From: Bacteroidota bacterium
GTDB lineage: Bacteria; Bacteroidota; Bacteroidia; Chitinophagales; Chitinophagaceae
DNA: 64,000 nt
NCBI GenBank assembly: GCA_023437225.1
Contig: JAEZGS010000026.1
Coordinates: 62,001-126,000, forward strand
Direction: 5' to 3'
This document shows positions 51,101-59,391 of the stretch, one piece after another (within the stretch, counting starts at the first letter, position 1; each line of letters begins with the position of its first letter). Made by a program: the position numbers and the translations under genes. The notes beneath the pieces were generated by a model. That model searched no databases, had not been told where the DNA came from, and saw only the letters and a program-made list of their open reading frames with translations.

Positions 51101-52999
51101 ATGATCCATTTCGATCTACCAAAGGAGAAGTCATCCATCATCAAAGTAATTGGTGTTGGTGGCGGTGGCAGCAATGCAGTGAACCACATGTTCAGTCAGA
51201 ACATAGAGGGTGTGAATTTCATTATTTGTAATACCGATGCACAGGCCATTGCGCTAAGCAAGGTGCCTAACAAGGTGCAACTCGGTCCACACCTCACACA
51301 GGGGCTTGGTGCCGGTGCGAATCCTGACATTGGTAGACAGGCAACTGAAGAAAGTCTCGAAGAGATAAAGAGGATACTGGAAGTGAATACCAAGATGGCT
51401 TTCATCACTGCAGGAATGGGTGGTGGAACAGGAACCGGCGGCGCACCGATCATTTCTAAGATTTGTCGCGAGTTAGGTATCCTCACCGTTGGTATTGTAA
51501 CTACACCTTTTTCTTATGAAGGAAGAAAGCGTCAGTTGCAGGCAGAAGAAGGCATTAAGATCATGAAGCAGTATGTGGATACGCTTCTTGTCATCAGTAA
51601 TGACAAATTAAGACACCAGTTCGGCAATCTTAAAATGAAGGAAGCATTCAGCAGGGCTGACAATGTTTTGGCGACGGCCGCAAAATGTATCACCGATGTA
51701 ATTAACAGCACCGGTCAGATCAACGTCGATTTTGCAGATGTGTGCACTGTGATGCGTAATGGTGGTGTGGCAATACTTGGATCAGCTGCGGTAGGGGGTG
51801 AAAACCGTGCCCAGCGTGCGATTGAAGAGGCTCTCAATTCTCCGTTACTCAATGATAATGAGATCCGTGGTGCGAAATGGATACTCATCAACATCAATTC
51901 TTCCGAAGGCGAGAATGAATTTACGATGGATGAAGTGGAGATCATCCAGCAATACCTGCTTGCTGAAGCAGGTGAAGGCACAGATGTTATCCTGGGTATG
52001 GGTTACGATAATTCCTTAGGTGATCAGATTGGCATCACGCTGATAGCAACAGGATTTGAATATAAAGATCCGTTCAATCGGCCGGAAAAAAGAGTTGAAG
52101 AACCCAGGAAAGAAGAGAAGATCATACTTACACTTGGTCTTGAAGCGGGCAACACTGCACCAGTTGCATCGAACATAGTAAAAAACGAAGTACCGATTGT
52201 TGAAGAGAAGCCGATGTTGATCCAGGAAGAACCTGAGTTGCCTGAAGAGCTGGCACCCAAACTGGTGGAAGCAACGCCGCATCTATCGCCATTAAGCCTG
52301 TTTTCATTCGAGGAACCCGTTGCGCCGCCTGTGGATAATCCGGTGGAAAAAAACCGCGACGAGGAAAAGATAGAATGGATACTTTCGTCAACTCCAACCG
52401 TTGAAAACAACCAGGTTTTATCCTCCTCTGAGAACAATTTCATTGAACAAAATAAAAGTGCGATCACTATAACGAATTCCCCGTCGCCTGCAGCTTCAGG
52501 GGGATACTTGGCCAAGCCTTCCAATATCTATGCAGAGCCATTAAAACAAAGATCCGATGTTCCACCTGTGACGGAACCAGCTCCAGAACTTCTAATGAAA
52601 ACGGACAAAGAAGAAGAACCTTCTTCCGAATTTCAATTGGTTATCAAAGAGGACATTCCAGCGGCGGATGAAGTAGGGACCAATCAAACCGCGCAAATTG
52701 TTATGGCCATGCAATCTTCTGTTGAGGAACCTGCGATGCAGGACGAAGCAGAAATCCAAAAGCGTAAGGCAGCTGAACGAATACAGAAACTGCGCAATCT
52801 TTCGTTCAACATAAACTCTGCCGACCCTAACAATGAGTTTGAAACCGTGCCGGCTTATATCCGCCGCAATCTGGAATTGTACAACAGTGTTTCACACGTT
52901 GAAAATTTCTACAGCAATTATGAAATTAAGCCCGATGAAAAAAACCAGGGCCAGATCTCAACGATAAATACATTCCTTGACGGTAAAAAGCCTGATTAA
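51101..52999 (+). CDS. ftsZ: Cell division protein FtsZ with very long C-terminal tail
   Basis: The tubulin-like GTPase core fills about residues 1-320: GVGGGGSNAVNHM, the signature GMGGGTGTGGAPI, and NDDKLR-like SNDKLRHQFG. The remaining about 310 residues are an acidic Pro/Glu/Ser-rich linker followed by a conserved-looking end (TVPAYIRRNLELYN, then ISTINTFLDGKK). At 632 residues it is far longer than E. coli FtsZ (383). The tail should bind FtsA and other partners. A terminator follows. Confidence 0.97.
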   Translation: MIHFDLPKEKSSIIKVIGVGGGGSNAVNHMFSQNIEGVNFIICNTDAQAIALSKVPNKVQLGPHLTQGLGAGANPDIGRQATEESLEEIKRILEVNTKMAFITAGMGGGTGTGGAPIISKICRELGILTVGIVTTPFSYEGRKRQLQAEEGIKIMKQYVDTLLVISNDKLRHQFGNLKMKEAFSRADNVLATAAKCITDVINSTGQINVDFADVCTVMRNGGVAILGSAAVGGENRAQRAIEEALNSPLLNDNEIRGAKWILININSSEGENEFTMDEVEIIQQYLLAEAGEGTDVILGMGYDNSLGDQIGITLIATGFEYKDPFNRPEKRVEEPRKEEKIILTLGLEAGNTAPVASNIVKNEVPIVEEKPMLIQEEPELPEELAPKLVEATPHLSPLSLFSFEEPVAPPVDNPVEKNRDEEKIEWILSSTPTVENNQVLSSSENNFIEQNKSAITITNSPSPAASGGYLAKPSNIYAEPLKQRSDVPPVTEPAPELLMKTDKEEEPSSEFQLVIKEDIPAADEVGTNQTAQIVMAMQSSVEEPAMQDEAEIQKRKAAERIQKLRNLSFNINSADPNNEFETVPAYIRRNLELYNSVSHVENFYSNYEIKPDEKNQGQISTINTFLDGKKPD

Positions 53000-53031
53000 A
53001 GGATGATCGATTGTTATTGTTTTTAGTTGTG

Positions 53032-53059
53032 TTCCCGCTGAAAGGCGGGAATTTTTTTT
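53032..53059 (+). terminator. Intrinsic terminator closing the dcw cluster
   Basis: A seven-bp stem TTCCCGC/GCGGGAA with a 6-nt loop is followed by T8, 33 bp after the ftsZ stop. Confidence 0.9.
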
Positions 53060-53075
53060 GACAAAAATCGGAATA

Positions 53076-53190
53076 GGGAATTGAGAATTGAGAACAGGAT
53101 TAGACTAAAAAATAAGAACTTACATTGTAATGTGATTTTTGAACAACCAGGTTCCCAATTCTCAATTCCCAATTCTCAATTCTCATTTGT
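53076..53190. repeat. Inverted pair of AATTGAG heptamer repeats upstream of the SDR gene
   Basis: 53076-53095 and 53151-53170 are inverted copies (19 of 20 bp) of a 7-bp-phased AATTGAG repeat, with a 55-bp loop. The right arm continues with further units to the SDR gene start and is translated in a spurious N-terminal extension of that gene. Confidence 0.8.
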
Positions 53191-53192
53191 TT

Positions 53193-54125
53193 ATGAATAA
53201 CAGCTCCACCCTCGCCGTCACAATCGCCGGCGGTACCGGTCTTGTAGGATCGCATCTTGCAAACCTCCTTGCAAGTAAAGGATATGATGTAACCATCTTG
53301 TCGCGTAAACAACGATCACCAGCCGGCAAGTTGAATTACGCTTCATGGGATGTTGAGAAGGGTGTTGTTGATGATGATGCCATTAGATATGCTGATGTGA
53401 TCATTCATCTTGCGGGTGAGAATGTGGGCAAGGGGCGATGGACCGCGAAACGGAAGAAACAGATACTGGAAAGTCGGACTAGGACATCCAAAGTCTTAAT
53501 TGATGCTATGAAGAAGTTCCCGCGTCAGCGAACTTTTTTATCTGCTTCTGCCATCGGTTGGTATGGTCCTGATCCGAAGATTCCTAATCCGCAGCCTTTC
53601 ACAGAAGATATGCCATCTGCACCTGGGTTTCTGGGAGAAACCTGCGCAGCCTGGGAAGCGAGTGTACAACCAGCCACTGCAACGGGTGCACGTGTTGTAA
53701 TCTTAAGAACCGGAATCGTCCTGAGCAGGGATGGCGGTGCATATCCTGAATATCTCAAGCCAATAAAATTGGGCGTTGCTACTATATTCGGCAGCGGTAA
53801 CCAGGTGGTAAGCTGGATACATATTGACGACCTTTCACGCTTATATTTATATGCACTTGAAAACGCCAGTATGGACGGCGTGTATAACGCAGTAGCACCC
53901 AATCCGGTTGATAATAGAACACTTATGCTAACCATCGCGCAACAGGTGCGAAAAAGCTTTTTCATTCCTGTATACGTGCCTGAGTTTGCACTGAAGATTG
54001 CACTCGGTGAAATGAGCATAGAGGTTTTGAAGAGCGCTACGGTAAGTTCAAGGAGGATTCATGACGCCGGTTTTAGTTTTATCTATCCATCTATCACATC
54101 TGCGATTCCCGCTTTGCATCGTTAA
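53193..54125 (+). CDS. SDR-type epimerase family protein (TIGR01777/YfcH-like)
   Basis: From the ATG at 53193 the product is 310 residues. It begins with the Rossmann loop VTIAGGTGLVGSHLANLLAS, then VIHLAGENVGKGRWTAKRK, SASAIGWYGPD and YNAVAPNPVDNRTL, matching this NAD(P)-dependent family of unknown substrate. The longer ORF from 53139 translates the heptamer repeat and is not used. It precedes the ABC genes by 27 bp. Confidence 0.9.
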   Translation: MNNSSTLAVTIAGGTGLVGSHLANLLASKGYDVTILSRKQRSPAGKLNYASWDVEKGVVDDDAIRYADVIIHLAGENVGKGRWTAKRKKQILESRTRTSKVLIDAMKKFPRQRTFLSASAIGWYGPDPKIPNPQPFTEDMPSAPGFLGETCAAWEASVQPATATGARVVILRTGIVLSRDGGAYPEYLKPIKLGVATIFGSGNQVVSWIHIDDLSRLYLYALENASMDGVYNAVAPNPVDNRTLMLTIAQQVRKSFFIPVYVPEFALKIALGEMSIEVLKSATVSSRRIHDAGFSFIYPSITSAIPALHR

Positions 54126-54152
54126 TTGTATCTTCAGTTCAAACCTCGACCC

Positions 54153-55046
54153 ATGGCAATACTTAAAGTCAACGGTCTATCGAAAAATTATGGTTCGATA
54201 CAGGCCTTGAAAAATGTTTCATTCAACGTGCCGGAAGGCTCTGTGTTCGGGATCCTTGGACCGAACGGGAGTGGCAAAACTACGCTGCTGGGAATATTAA
54301 TGGATGTGTTGCGACCAGCAGCCGGAAGCTTTAGTTTTTTTGATAACGATAATGCAGTGGACAATCGTAAGCGCATCGGAACATTGCTTGAAACACCGAA
54401 TTTTTATCATTACCTCAGTGCTGTTGAAAACCTGAAAATACAGGCGGCCATTAAGGAGAAAGATCCTTCAGATATTGAAAGGGTGTTGGGTATTGTTGAT
54501 CTTACTGCACGCAAGCATTCAAAATTCAATACCTACTCCTTAGGTATGAAACAGCGACTTGCGATTGCAGGATGCTTACTTGGTGATCCACAGGTCCTGG
54601 TATTTGACGAACCTACTAATGGATTGGATCCTGTAGGCATTGCTGAGACGCGTGAGTTGATCATCCGCTTAAATAAGATGGGAAAAACAATCATCATGGC
54701 CAGCCACCTTCTTGATGAAGTGGAAAAAGTTTGTACCCATGTTGCGATACTACAACGTGGATCACTGCTTGCTGAAGGCCACGTTGATGAAGTATTGATC
54801 AATGAGGACGTTATCGAAGTCAGTGGTCAAAACCTTGATCAGATCGAACAACTTGCTGTGCAACTGAACTTCCCCGTTGCACCAAAAAGAAATAATCATC
54901 ACATAGATATCTTTTGTGCTGCAGGTACTGCAGATACGGCGAAGGTTAATAAATATTTCCATGACAATGGAGTAGTGTTAAACCACCTCAGGCTGAGAAA
55001 GAAATCACTTGAAGCCAGGTTTTTTGAACTCACACAAAAAAACTAA
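54153..55046 (+). CDS. ABC transporter ATP-binding protein
   Basis: The 297-residue ATPase starts at the ATG at 54153 (MAILKVNGLSKNYGS). It has Walker A GPNGSGKTT, signature YSLGMKQRLAI, Walker B QVLVFDEPTNGLDP and a switch His in MASHLLDE. The C-terminal about 80 residues are a regulatory extension typical of ABC-2 exporters of the gliding/GldA or NatA type. It pairs with the permease 3 bp downstream. Confidence 0.94.
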   Translation: MAILKVNGLSKNYGSIQALKNVSFNVPEGSVFGILGPNGSGKTTLLGILMDVLRPAAGSFSFFDNDNAVDNRKRIGTLLETPNFYHYLSAVENLKIQAAIKEKDPSDIERVLGIVDLTARKHSKFNTYSLGMKQRLAIAGCLLGDPQVLVFDEPTNGLDPVGIAETRELIIRLNKMGKTIIMASHLLDEVEKVCTHVAILQRGSLLAEGHVDEVLINEDVIEVSGQNLDQIEQLAVQLNFPVAPKRNNHHIDIFCAAGTADTAKVNKYFHDNGVVLNHLRLRKKSLEARFFELTQKN

Positions 55047-55049
55047 TCG

Positions 55050-55847
55050 ATGAACCGACTGATAAAGATCGAATGGATGAAGATCAGAAGATATCGCACT
55101 TTCTGGGTGTTAAGTATCCTTTACCTTGTAAGTTTGTTTGCTGCCAATTTCATTGCATACAGCATCCAGGAAAACATCTATCAAAATAAGCAGGCAGGAG
55201 GTATGGCTGAAATGCTTTTGGGTAACAGGCCTTATGCTTTTCCGATGGTCTGGCAGATGGCAACTTATGTAAGCAGTTTCCTATTGTTCATTCCAGGGCT
55301 GCTTATCATCTTACTTGTAACAAATGAATATACTTTTCGAACACATCGGCAAAACATAATTGATGGTCTGTCAAGGCAACAATTCATTGGTGTTAAGATG
55401 CTTCTTGTGTTGTTGATCGCAGTTGCCTCAACGTTGATGGTTGCGGTAACAGCCACCGTCTTTGGATTCACTCACGATGCTCCTTTTTCAATTACATATA
55501 TCGAGTTCATCGGTTACTTTTTCATACAGGCCCTGAGTTATGGAATGTTTGCCTTATTACTTGCCGTGTTGTTCAAAAGGGCAGGACTTGCATTAGGCAT
55601 CTTCTTTTTGTATTCGCTGGTAATAGAAAACTTCTTTGGCGGGATCTTAAATTTTTATACGAAAACTTACGGTAGGTATCTTCCGTTGGAAAGTGCAGAT
55701 AACCTGATACCATTACCCATGTTGAAAGAGTTGCAGAAAACAATGGTACCGCCTCCTCATTATGTTTCTTTACTGATTGCGTGTGCAGTGTATCTAATGC
55801 TTTATATATTCGTTGTCAGGAGGAAGTTTATTTATGACGACTTATAA
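55050..55847 (+). CDS. ABC-2-type transporter permease
   Basis: The 265-residue product has six hydrophobic helices (about 20-36, 72-92, 112-135, 145-170, 175-200 and 238-258) and the start MNRLIKIEWMKIRRYRTFW typical of ABC-2 permeases that act with NatA-like ATPases. Substrate is unknown. It ends 4 bp before the DUF1080 start used here. Confidence 0.88.
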   Translation: MNRLIKIEWMKIRRYRTFWVLSILYLVSLFAANFIAYSIQENIYQNKQAGGMAEMLLGNRPYAFPMVWQMATYVSSFLLFIPGLLIILLVTNEYTFRTHRQNIIDGLSRQQFIGVKMLLVLLIAVASTLMVAVTATVFGFTHDAPFSITYIEFIGYFFIQALSYGMFALLLAVLFKRAGLALGIFFLYSLVIENFFGGILNFYTKTYGRYLPLESADNLIPLPMLKELQKTMVPPPHYVSLLIACAVYLMLYIFVVRRKFIYDDL

Positions 55848-55851
55848 GCCC

Positions 55852-56676
55852 ATGAAAAAATTTTCAGTGATTGTTTTGTTGATCATAGCATTGATCAATA
55901 CGGGTTGTTTTAGTTCCCGTAAGTCGGGCTGGGAGACCCTCTTCAATGGTAGGGACCTTGAAGGATGGACACCTAAGATCCGCGGCTATAAGCTCGATAA
56001 TAATTTTGCAAATACATTCTCGGTTAAGAATGGTGCGATCCATGTCGATTACAGCGGATACGACACGTTCAATGCGCGCTACGGCCACATATTTTATAAG
56101 CAGAAGTATTCTGCATACCTGTTGAATCTTGAATACAGATTCATTGGAGAGCAGGCCAGGCACGGTGAAGGATGGGCATTTCGAAACAGCGGTATCATGT
56201 TGCATTGCCAGGCACCTGAAACAATGGCTATCGATCAGGATTTTCCAATTTCACTTGAAGCCCAGTTCCTTGGGGGCAACGGGAAAGAAGAACGAAGCAC
56301 TGGCAACTTATGCACGCCGGGAACAAATGTGGTACGTGAAGGCAAACTGTTTACTCCACACTGTGTAAACTCGAGCTCTAAAACATATCATGGTGATCAA
56401 TGGGTGAAAGCATCGCTGTTGGTGCTGGGTGATTCAGTGATAAAACATATTATCAACGGAGATACCGTGATGGTTTACGAAAAGCCTCAATACGATGGCA
56501 CAGATAAATGGGTGCAACATGCCAATTTAAAAGGCGGTGAACTCATCCGGGAAGGATATATCTCACTTCAAAGCGAAAGCCACCCGGTGGAATTCCGAAA
56601 TATTAAGTTGTTTGATTTGTCGGGGTATTTGAATGACCGGGAGAGATTGATTAGGAAACTAAAAGAACTGAAGTAA
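55852..56676 (+). CDS. DUF1080 (3-keto-disaccharide hydrolase-like) lipoprotein
   Basis: From the ATG at 55852 the product is 274 residues, starting MKKFSVIVLLIIALINTGC, a lipoprotein-like signal although Asn at -3 is unusual. The body is a concanavalin-like beta-sandwich: GWETLFNGRDLEGWTPK, NSGIMLHCQAPETM, LEAQFLGGNGKEERSTGNLC and REGYISLQSESHPVEFRNIKL. DUF1080 members act on 3-keto sugars or bind glycans at the cell surface. An upstream in-frame ATG at 55834 overlaps the permease. Confidence 0.88.
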   Translation: MKKFSVIVLLIIALINTGCFSSRKSGWETLFNGRDLEGWTPKIRGYKLDNNFANTFSVKNGAIHVDYSGYDTFNARYGHIFYKQKYSAYLLNLEYRFIGEQARHGEGWAFRNSGIMLHCQAPETMAIDQDFPISLEAQFLGGNGKEERSTGNLCTPGTNVVREGKLFTPHCVNSSSKTYHGDQWVKASLLVLGDSVIKHIINGDTVMVYEKPQYDGTDKWVQHANLKGGELIREGYISLQSESHPVEFRNIKLFDLSGYLNDRERLIRKLKELK

Positions 56677-56689
56677 TATGAAAATGAGA

Positions 56690-56758
56690 GAATGTGGAGA
56701 TGTGAAAATTCAAATACCTTTTCTGCGCTTATTTTCAGATTTTCACATTTCCACATTT
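56690..56758. repeat. Long hairpin of heptamer-like repeats between convergent genes
   Basis: 56690-56709 and 56739-56758 are inverted copies (18 of 20, one difference a possible G-U pair) of a CACATTTCC-type repeat, with a 29-nt loop. It lies between the stops of the DUF1080 gene and the convergent fadN and may end both transcripts. Confidence 0.72.
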
Positions 56759-56779
56759 CCACATCACCACATTAGCATA

Positions 56780-59185
56780 TTAATTCCGAATCGGTTTTCC
56801 TGATTTTAATACGCTTTGTATCCTTTCCAGTGTTTTTCTTTCGCCACACAAACTTAAGAAGGCTTCACGCTCGAGGTTTAATAAGTATTCTTCTGATACG
56901 AGTGTTTGTTCGCTGAGATCACCGCCGCACATTACATAAGCAAGTTTTCTTGCTACAAGAGCATCGTGTTCTGTTGCATATCCGGCACGAACCATTCCAT
57001 GAACACCTGCAAGCAATGCGCCTAATCCCTGCCGCCCCAGTACCTTGATGTCTTTGCGCACTACCGGCATGGTATATCCACTTTCATAAAGTTCGATCAC
57101 AGACCGTTTTGCTTCCGCAATACGACGCGATTGATTCATTACAATTTCATCGTGGCCTTTGCGTAGTATGCCCAGTTCAAAAGCTTCCTGTGCTGAAGTG
57201 GCTACCTTCGCAGTAGCTATAGTAAGAAACCTGTTTTTTAACGTGATCGTTTCTGGTTCGTCAGCGTGCATTTCATCTGCAGCACGTAAAACAAACTCTT
57301 TGGTGCCTCCGCCCCCGGGAATCAATCCAACTCCCAATTCAACGAGGCCAATGTAGGTTTCCGCTGCGGCACATACCTTGTCGGCATGCAAATTCAATTC
57401 GCATCCGCCTCCTAACGTAAGCGCGTGTGGTGCAACAATCACCGGTACTCCGGAATATCGTACGCGCATCATGGCCTGTTGAAACATCCGAATCGCAAGA
57501 TCCAGTTCATCATACTCCTGCTCGATCGCAAACATGAATATCATACCCACATTAGCACCTGCACTAAAGTTTGCGCCTTCATTTGCAATCACAAGGCCTT
57601 TGTATTTTTCTTCCGCTATCGAAACCGATTTCTGTATTCCCTCCAGCACTTCTGATCCAATGCTGCCCATCTTTGTATACCATTCAAGGCCGATGACATC
57701 ATCTCCCAAATGATAAGTTCTGCAAGCACTATTCTTCCATAGTGTTTCATTGGCAAAATTTTTCATTACAATGAATGTGTTTTCTCCCGGCATCATCTTA
57801 TATGCCTTTGATTGCACATCATAATAATAGCGTTTGCCTTTCTCAGTTTTATAGAACGACGCAATGCCCGAGGCAAGCATTTCACCTATCCATGGGGCCG
57901 CGCTGTAACCTGCATCCCGCATGGCGTTCAGCGTTGCTTCGACGCCCAATACGTCCCAACTTTCAAACGCCCCGATGTCCCATCCGAAACCTGCTTTCAT
58001 TGCGTCATCCACACGATACAGTTCATCACTTATCTCAGGAACACGGTGTGATATGTACGAAAACAAACCATAATGAAACTGCCTGTAAAATTCCCCGGCC
58101 TTATCTTTTCCTTGTATCAGTACTTTCAATCTCTGGTTCAGATCTTCGATTGGTTTGGCCGCTTCGAGTGTGGCAAACTTTGGTTTCATTCTTGGCTTGT
58201 ACTCCATGGACTGGAGGTCGAGCGTAAGTATCTCTTTCTCGCCACCGGCGCCTTTACTCTTTTTGAAAAATCCCTGCCCGGTCTTGTCGCCCAGCCAATT
58301 CTGCTCCACCATTTTATTTACCCATGCCGGAATCGCAAAACTGTTGCGTGCTTCATCATTGGGGCAGCTTTCATATACACCTTTGGCAACTTTCACCAGC
58401 GTATCAATACCAACAACATCTGCCGTGCGGAAAGTTGCGGACTTGGGGCGACCAATCACCGGACCCGTCAATGCTTCTACCTCATCAATGGTCAATCCAA
58501 CTTTTTCAATCAATCCAAATATTGCCATGATGCCATAAACCCCGATCCTATTGGCTATGAATGCAGGTGTATCCTTTGCCAGTACGGTGGTCTTCCCAAG
58601 ATGCAAATCCCCGTAGTGCATTAGAAAGTCTATCACCGAAGGATCTGTATGTGGAGTAGGGATGATTTCGAGCAAACGCAGATACCGTGGCGGATTGAAA
58701 AAATGTGTTCCGCAAAAATGTTTTTTAAAATCTTCGCTTCGCCCCTCGGCCATCAGGTGAATTGGTATACCCGAGGTGTTCGATGTTACCAGCGTGCCAG
58801 GTTTGCGAAGCTCGTCTACCTGATCAAATATTTTCTTCTTGATGTCGAGTCGCTCTACAACTACCTCAATTACCCAGTCGCAAGATCTTATATCCTTCAT
58901 GTTATCCGTAAAGTTGCCGGTAGTGATATTTTTGACAACATCTTTTGTATAAACAGGAGAAGGATTTGATTTTAGCGCGGCATTCAAAGCATCGTTCACA
59001 ATGCGATTCTTCACCGAAGGATGTTCCAATGTCAGTTTACGTGCTGCTTCCGCGTCTGTGAGCTTATCAGGCGCTATATCCAGCAGCAAAACCTGCAAAC
59101 CGGTTCCGGCAAAATGACAGGCAATTCTTGATCCCATTACGCCACTTCCCAACACCGCAACTTTTCTGATGATTCGCTTTGACAT
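56780..59185 (-). CDS. fadN: 3-hydroxyacyl-CoA dehydrogenase/enoyl-CoA hydratase fusion (FadN type)
   Basis: The 801-residue beta-oxidation enzyme has the dehydrogenase first, as in Bacillus FadN: KVAVLGSGVMGSRIACHFAG (NAD loop, 8-27), SNTSGIPI, CGTHFFNPPRYLRLLEIIP. A C-terminal crotonase domain follows (about 530-700) with ANFSAGANVG, LTLGGGCELNLHA and LIPGGGGTKE. It should hydrate enoyl-CoA and oxidise 3-hydroxyacyl-CoA. No thiolase or acyl-CoA dehydrogenase gene is adjacent. A palindrome lies on its promoter. Confidence 0.92.
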   Translation of the reverse strand: MSKRIIRKVAVLGSGVMGSRIACHFAGTGLQVLLLDIAPDKLTDAEAARKLTLEHPSVKNRIVNDALNAALKSNPSPVYTKDVVKNITTGNFTDNMKDIRSCDWVIEVVVERLDIKKKIFDQVDELRKPGTLVTSNTSGIPIHLMAEGRSEDFKKHFCGTHFFNPPRYLRLLEIIPTPHTDPSVIDFLMHYGDLHLGKTTVLAKDTPAFIANRIGVYGIMAIFGLIEKVGLTIDEVEALTGPVIGRPKSATFRTADVVGIDTLVKVAKGVYESCPNDEARNSFAIPAWVNKMVEQNWLGDKTGQGFFKKSKGAGGEKEILTLDLQSMEYKPRMKPKFATLEAAKPIEDLNQRLKVLIQGKDKAGEFYRQFHYGLFSYISHRVPEISDELYRVDDAMKAGFGWDIGAFESWDVLGVEATLNAMRDAGYSAAPWIGEMLASGIASFYKTEKGKRYYYDVQSKAYKMMPGENTFIVMKNFANETLWKNSACRTYHLGDDVIGLEWYTKMGSIGSEVLEGIQKSVSIAEEKYKGLVIANEGANFSAGANVGMIFMFAIEQEYDELDLAIRMFQQAMMRVRYSGVPVIVAPHALTLGGGCELNLHADKVCAAAETYIGLVELGVGLIPGGGGTKEFVLRAADEMHADEPETITLKNRFLTIATAKVATSAQEAFELGILRKGHDEIVMNQSRRIAEAKRSVIELYESGYTMPVVRKDIKVLGRQGLGALLAGVHGMVRAGYATEHDALVARKLAYVMCGGDLSEQTLVSEEYLLNLEREAFLSLCGERKTLERIQSVLKSGKPIRN

Positions 59186-59198
59186 GGTTAAGATTGAA

Positions 59199-59253
59199 AT
59201 TAGTTAGTTAAACAACTAATCTCTAAGATAGCGTAATTAACGGAATTGAGAAA
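59199..59253 (-). promoter_or_regulatory. fadN promoter with overlapping palindromic operator
   Basis: On the minus strand TTTC (59253-59250), a 19-bp spacer and TATCTTAG (59230-59223, 7/8 of TAnnTTTG) are followed after 2 bp by the palindrome ATTAGTT-N8-AACTAAT (59220-59199). The palindrome would cover the transcription start, as a TetR-type fatty-acid repressor site would. The regulator is not in the window. Confidence 0.5.
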
Positions 59254-59278
59254 TGTGAATTGTACGTCAGCACCTAAC

Positions 59279-59311
59279 AAAAAAAAGGGTCGCGAACTGC
59301 AACCCTTTTTT
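59279..59311 (-). terminator. Intrinsic terminator after metG
   Basis: An A-rich stem (AAAAAAGGGT with ACCCTTTTTT, 11-nt loop) ends on the minus strand in a T run, 78 bp past the metG stop and before fadN. T/A runs on both sides could let it work in both directions. Confidence 0.72.
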
Positions 59312-59391
59312 ATTTCCCATTTCCCATTTTCCATTTTCCATTTTCCATTTCGATTTCCCATTTCCCATTTCCCATTTCCCATTTCGTCTTA
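59312..59391. repeat. Heptamer-phased spacer repeat (ATTTCCC type) at metG end
   Basis: Tandem ATTTCCC/ATTTTCC units run from the terminator to the metG stop codon. 59359-59391, which includes the stop, is identical to 23439-23471 next to the unrelated GNAT-like gene. Confidence 0.82.

Noticed and set aside
53139..53192. In-frame upstream extension of the SDR gene
   Set aside because: It is a translation of the heptamer repeat (QVPNSQFPILNSHL) and the Rossmann fold begins right after the ATG at 53193.
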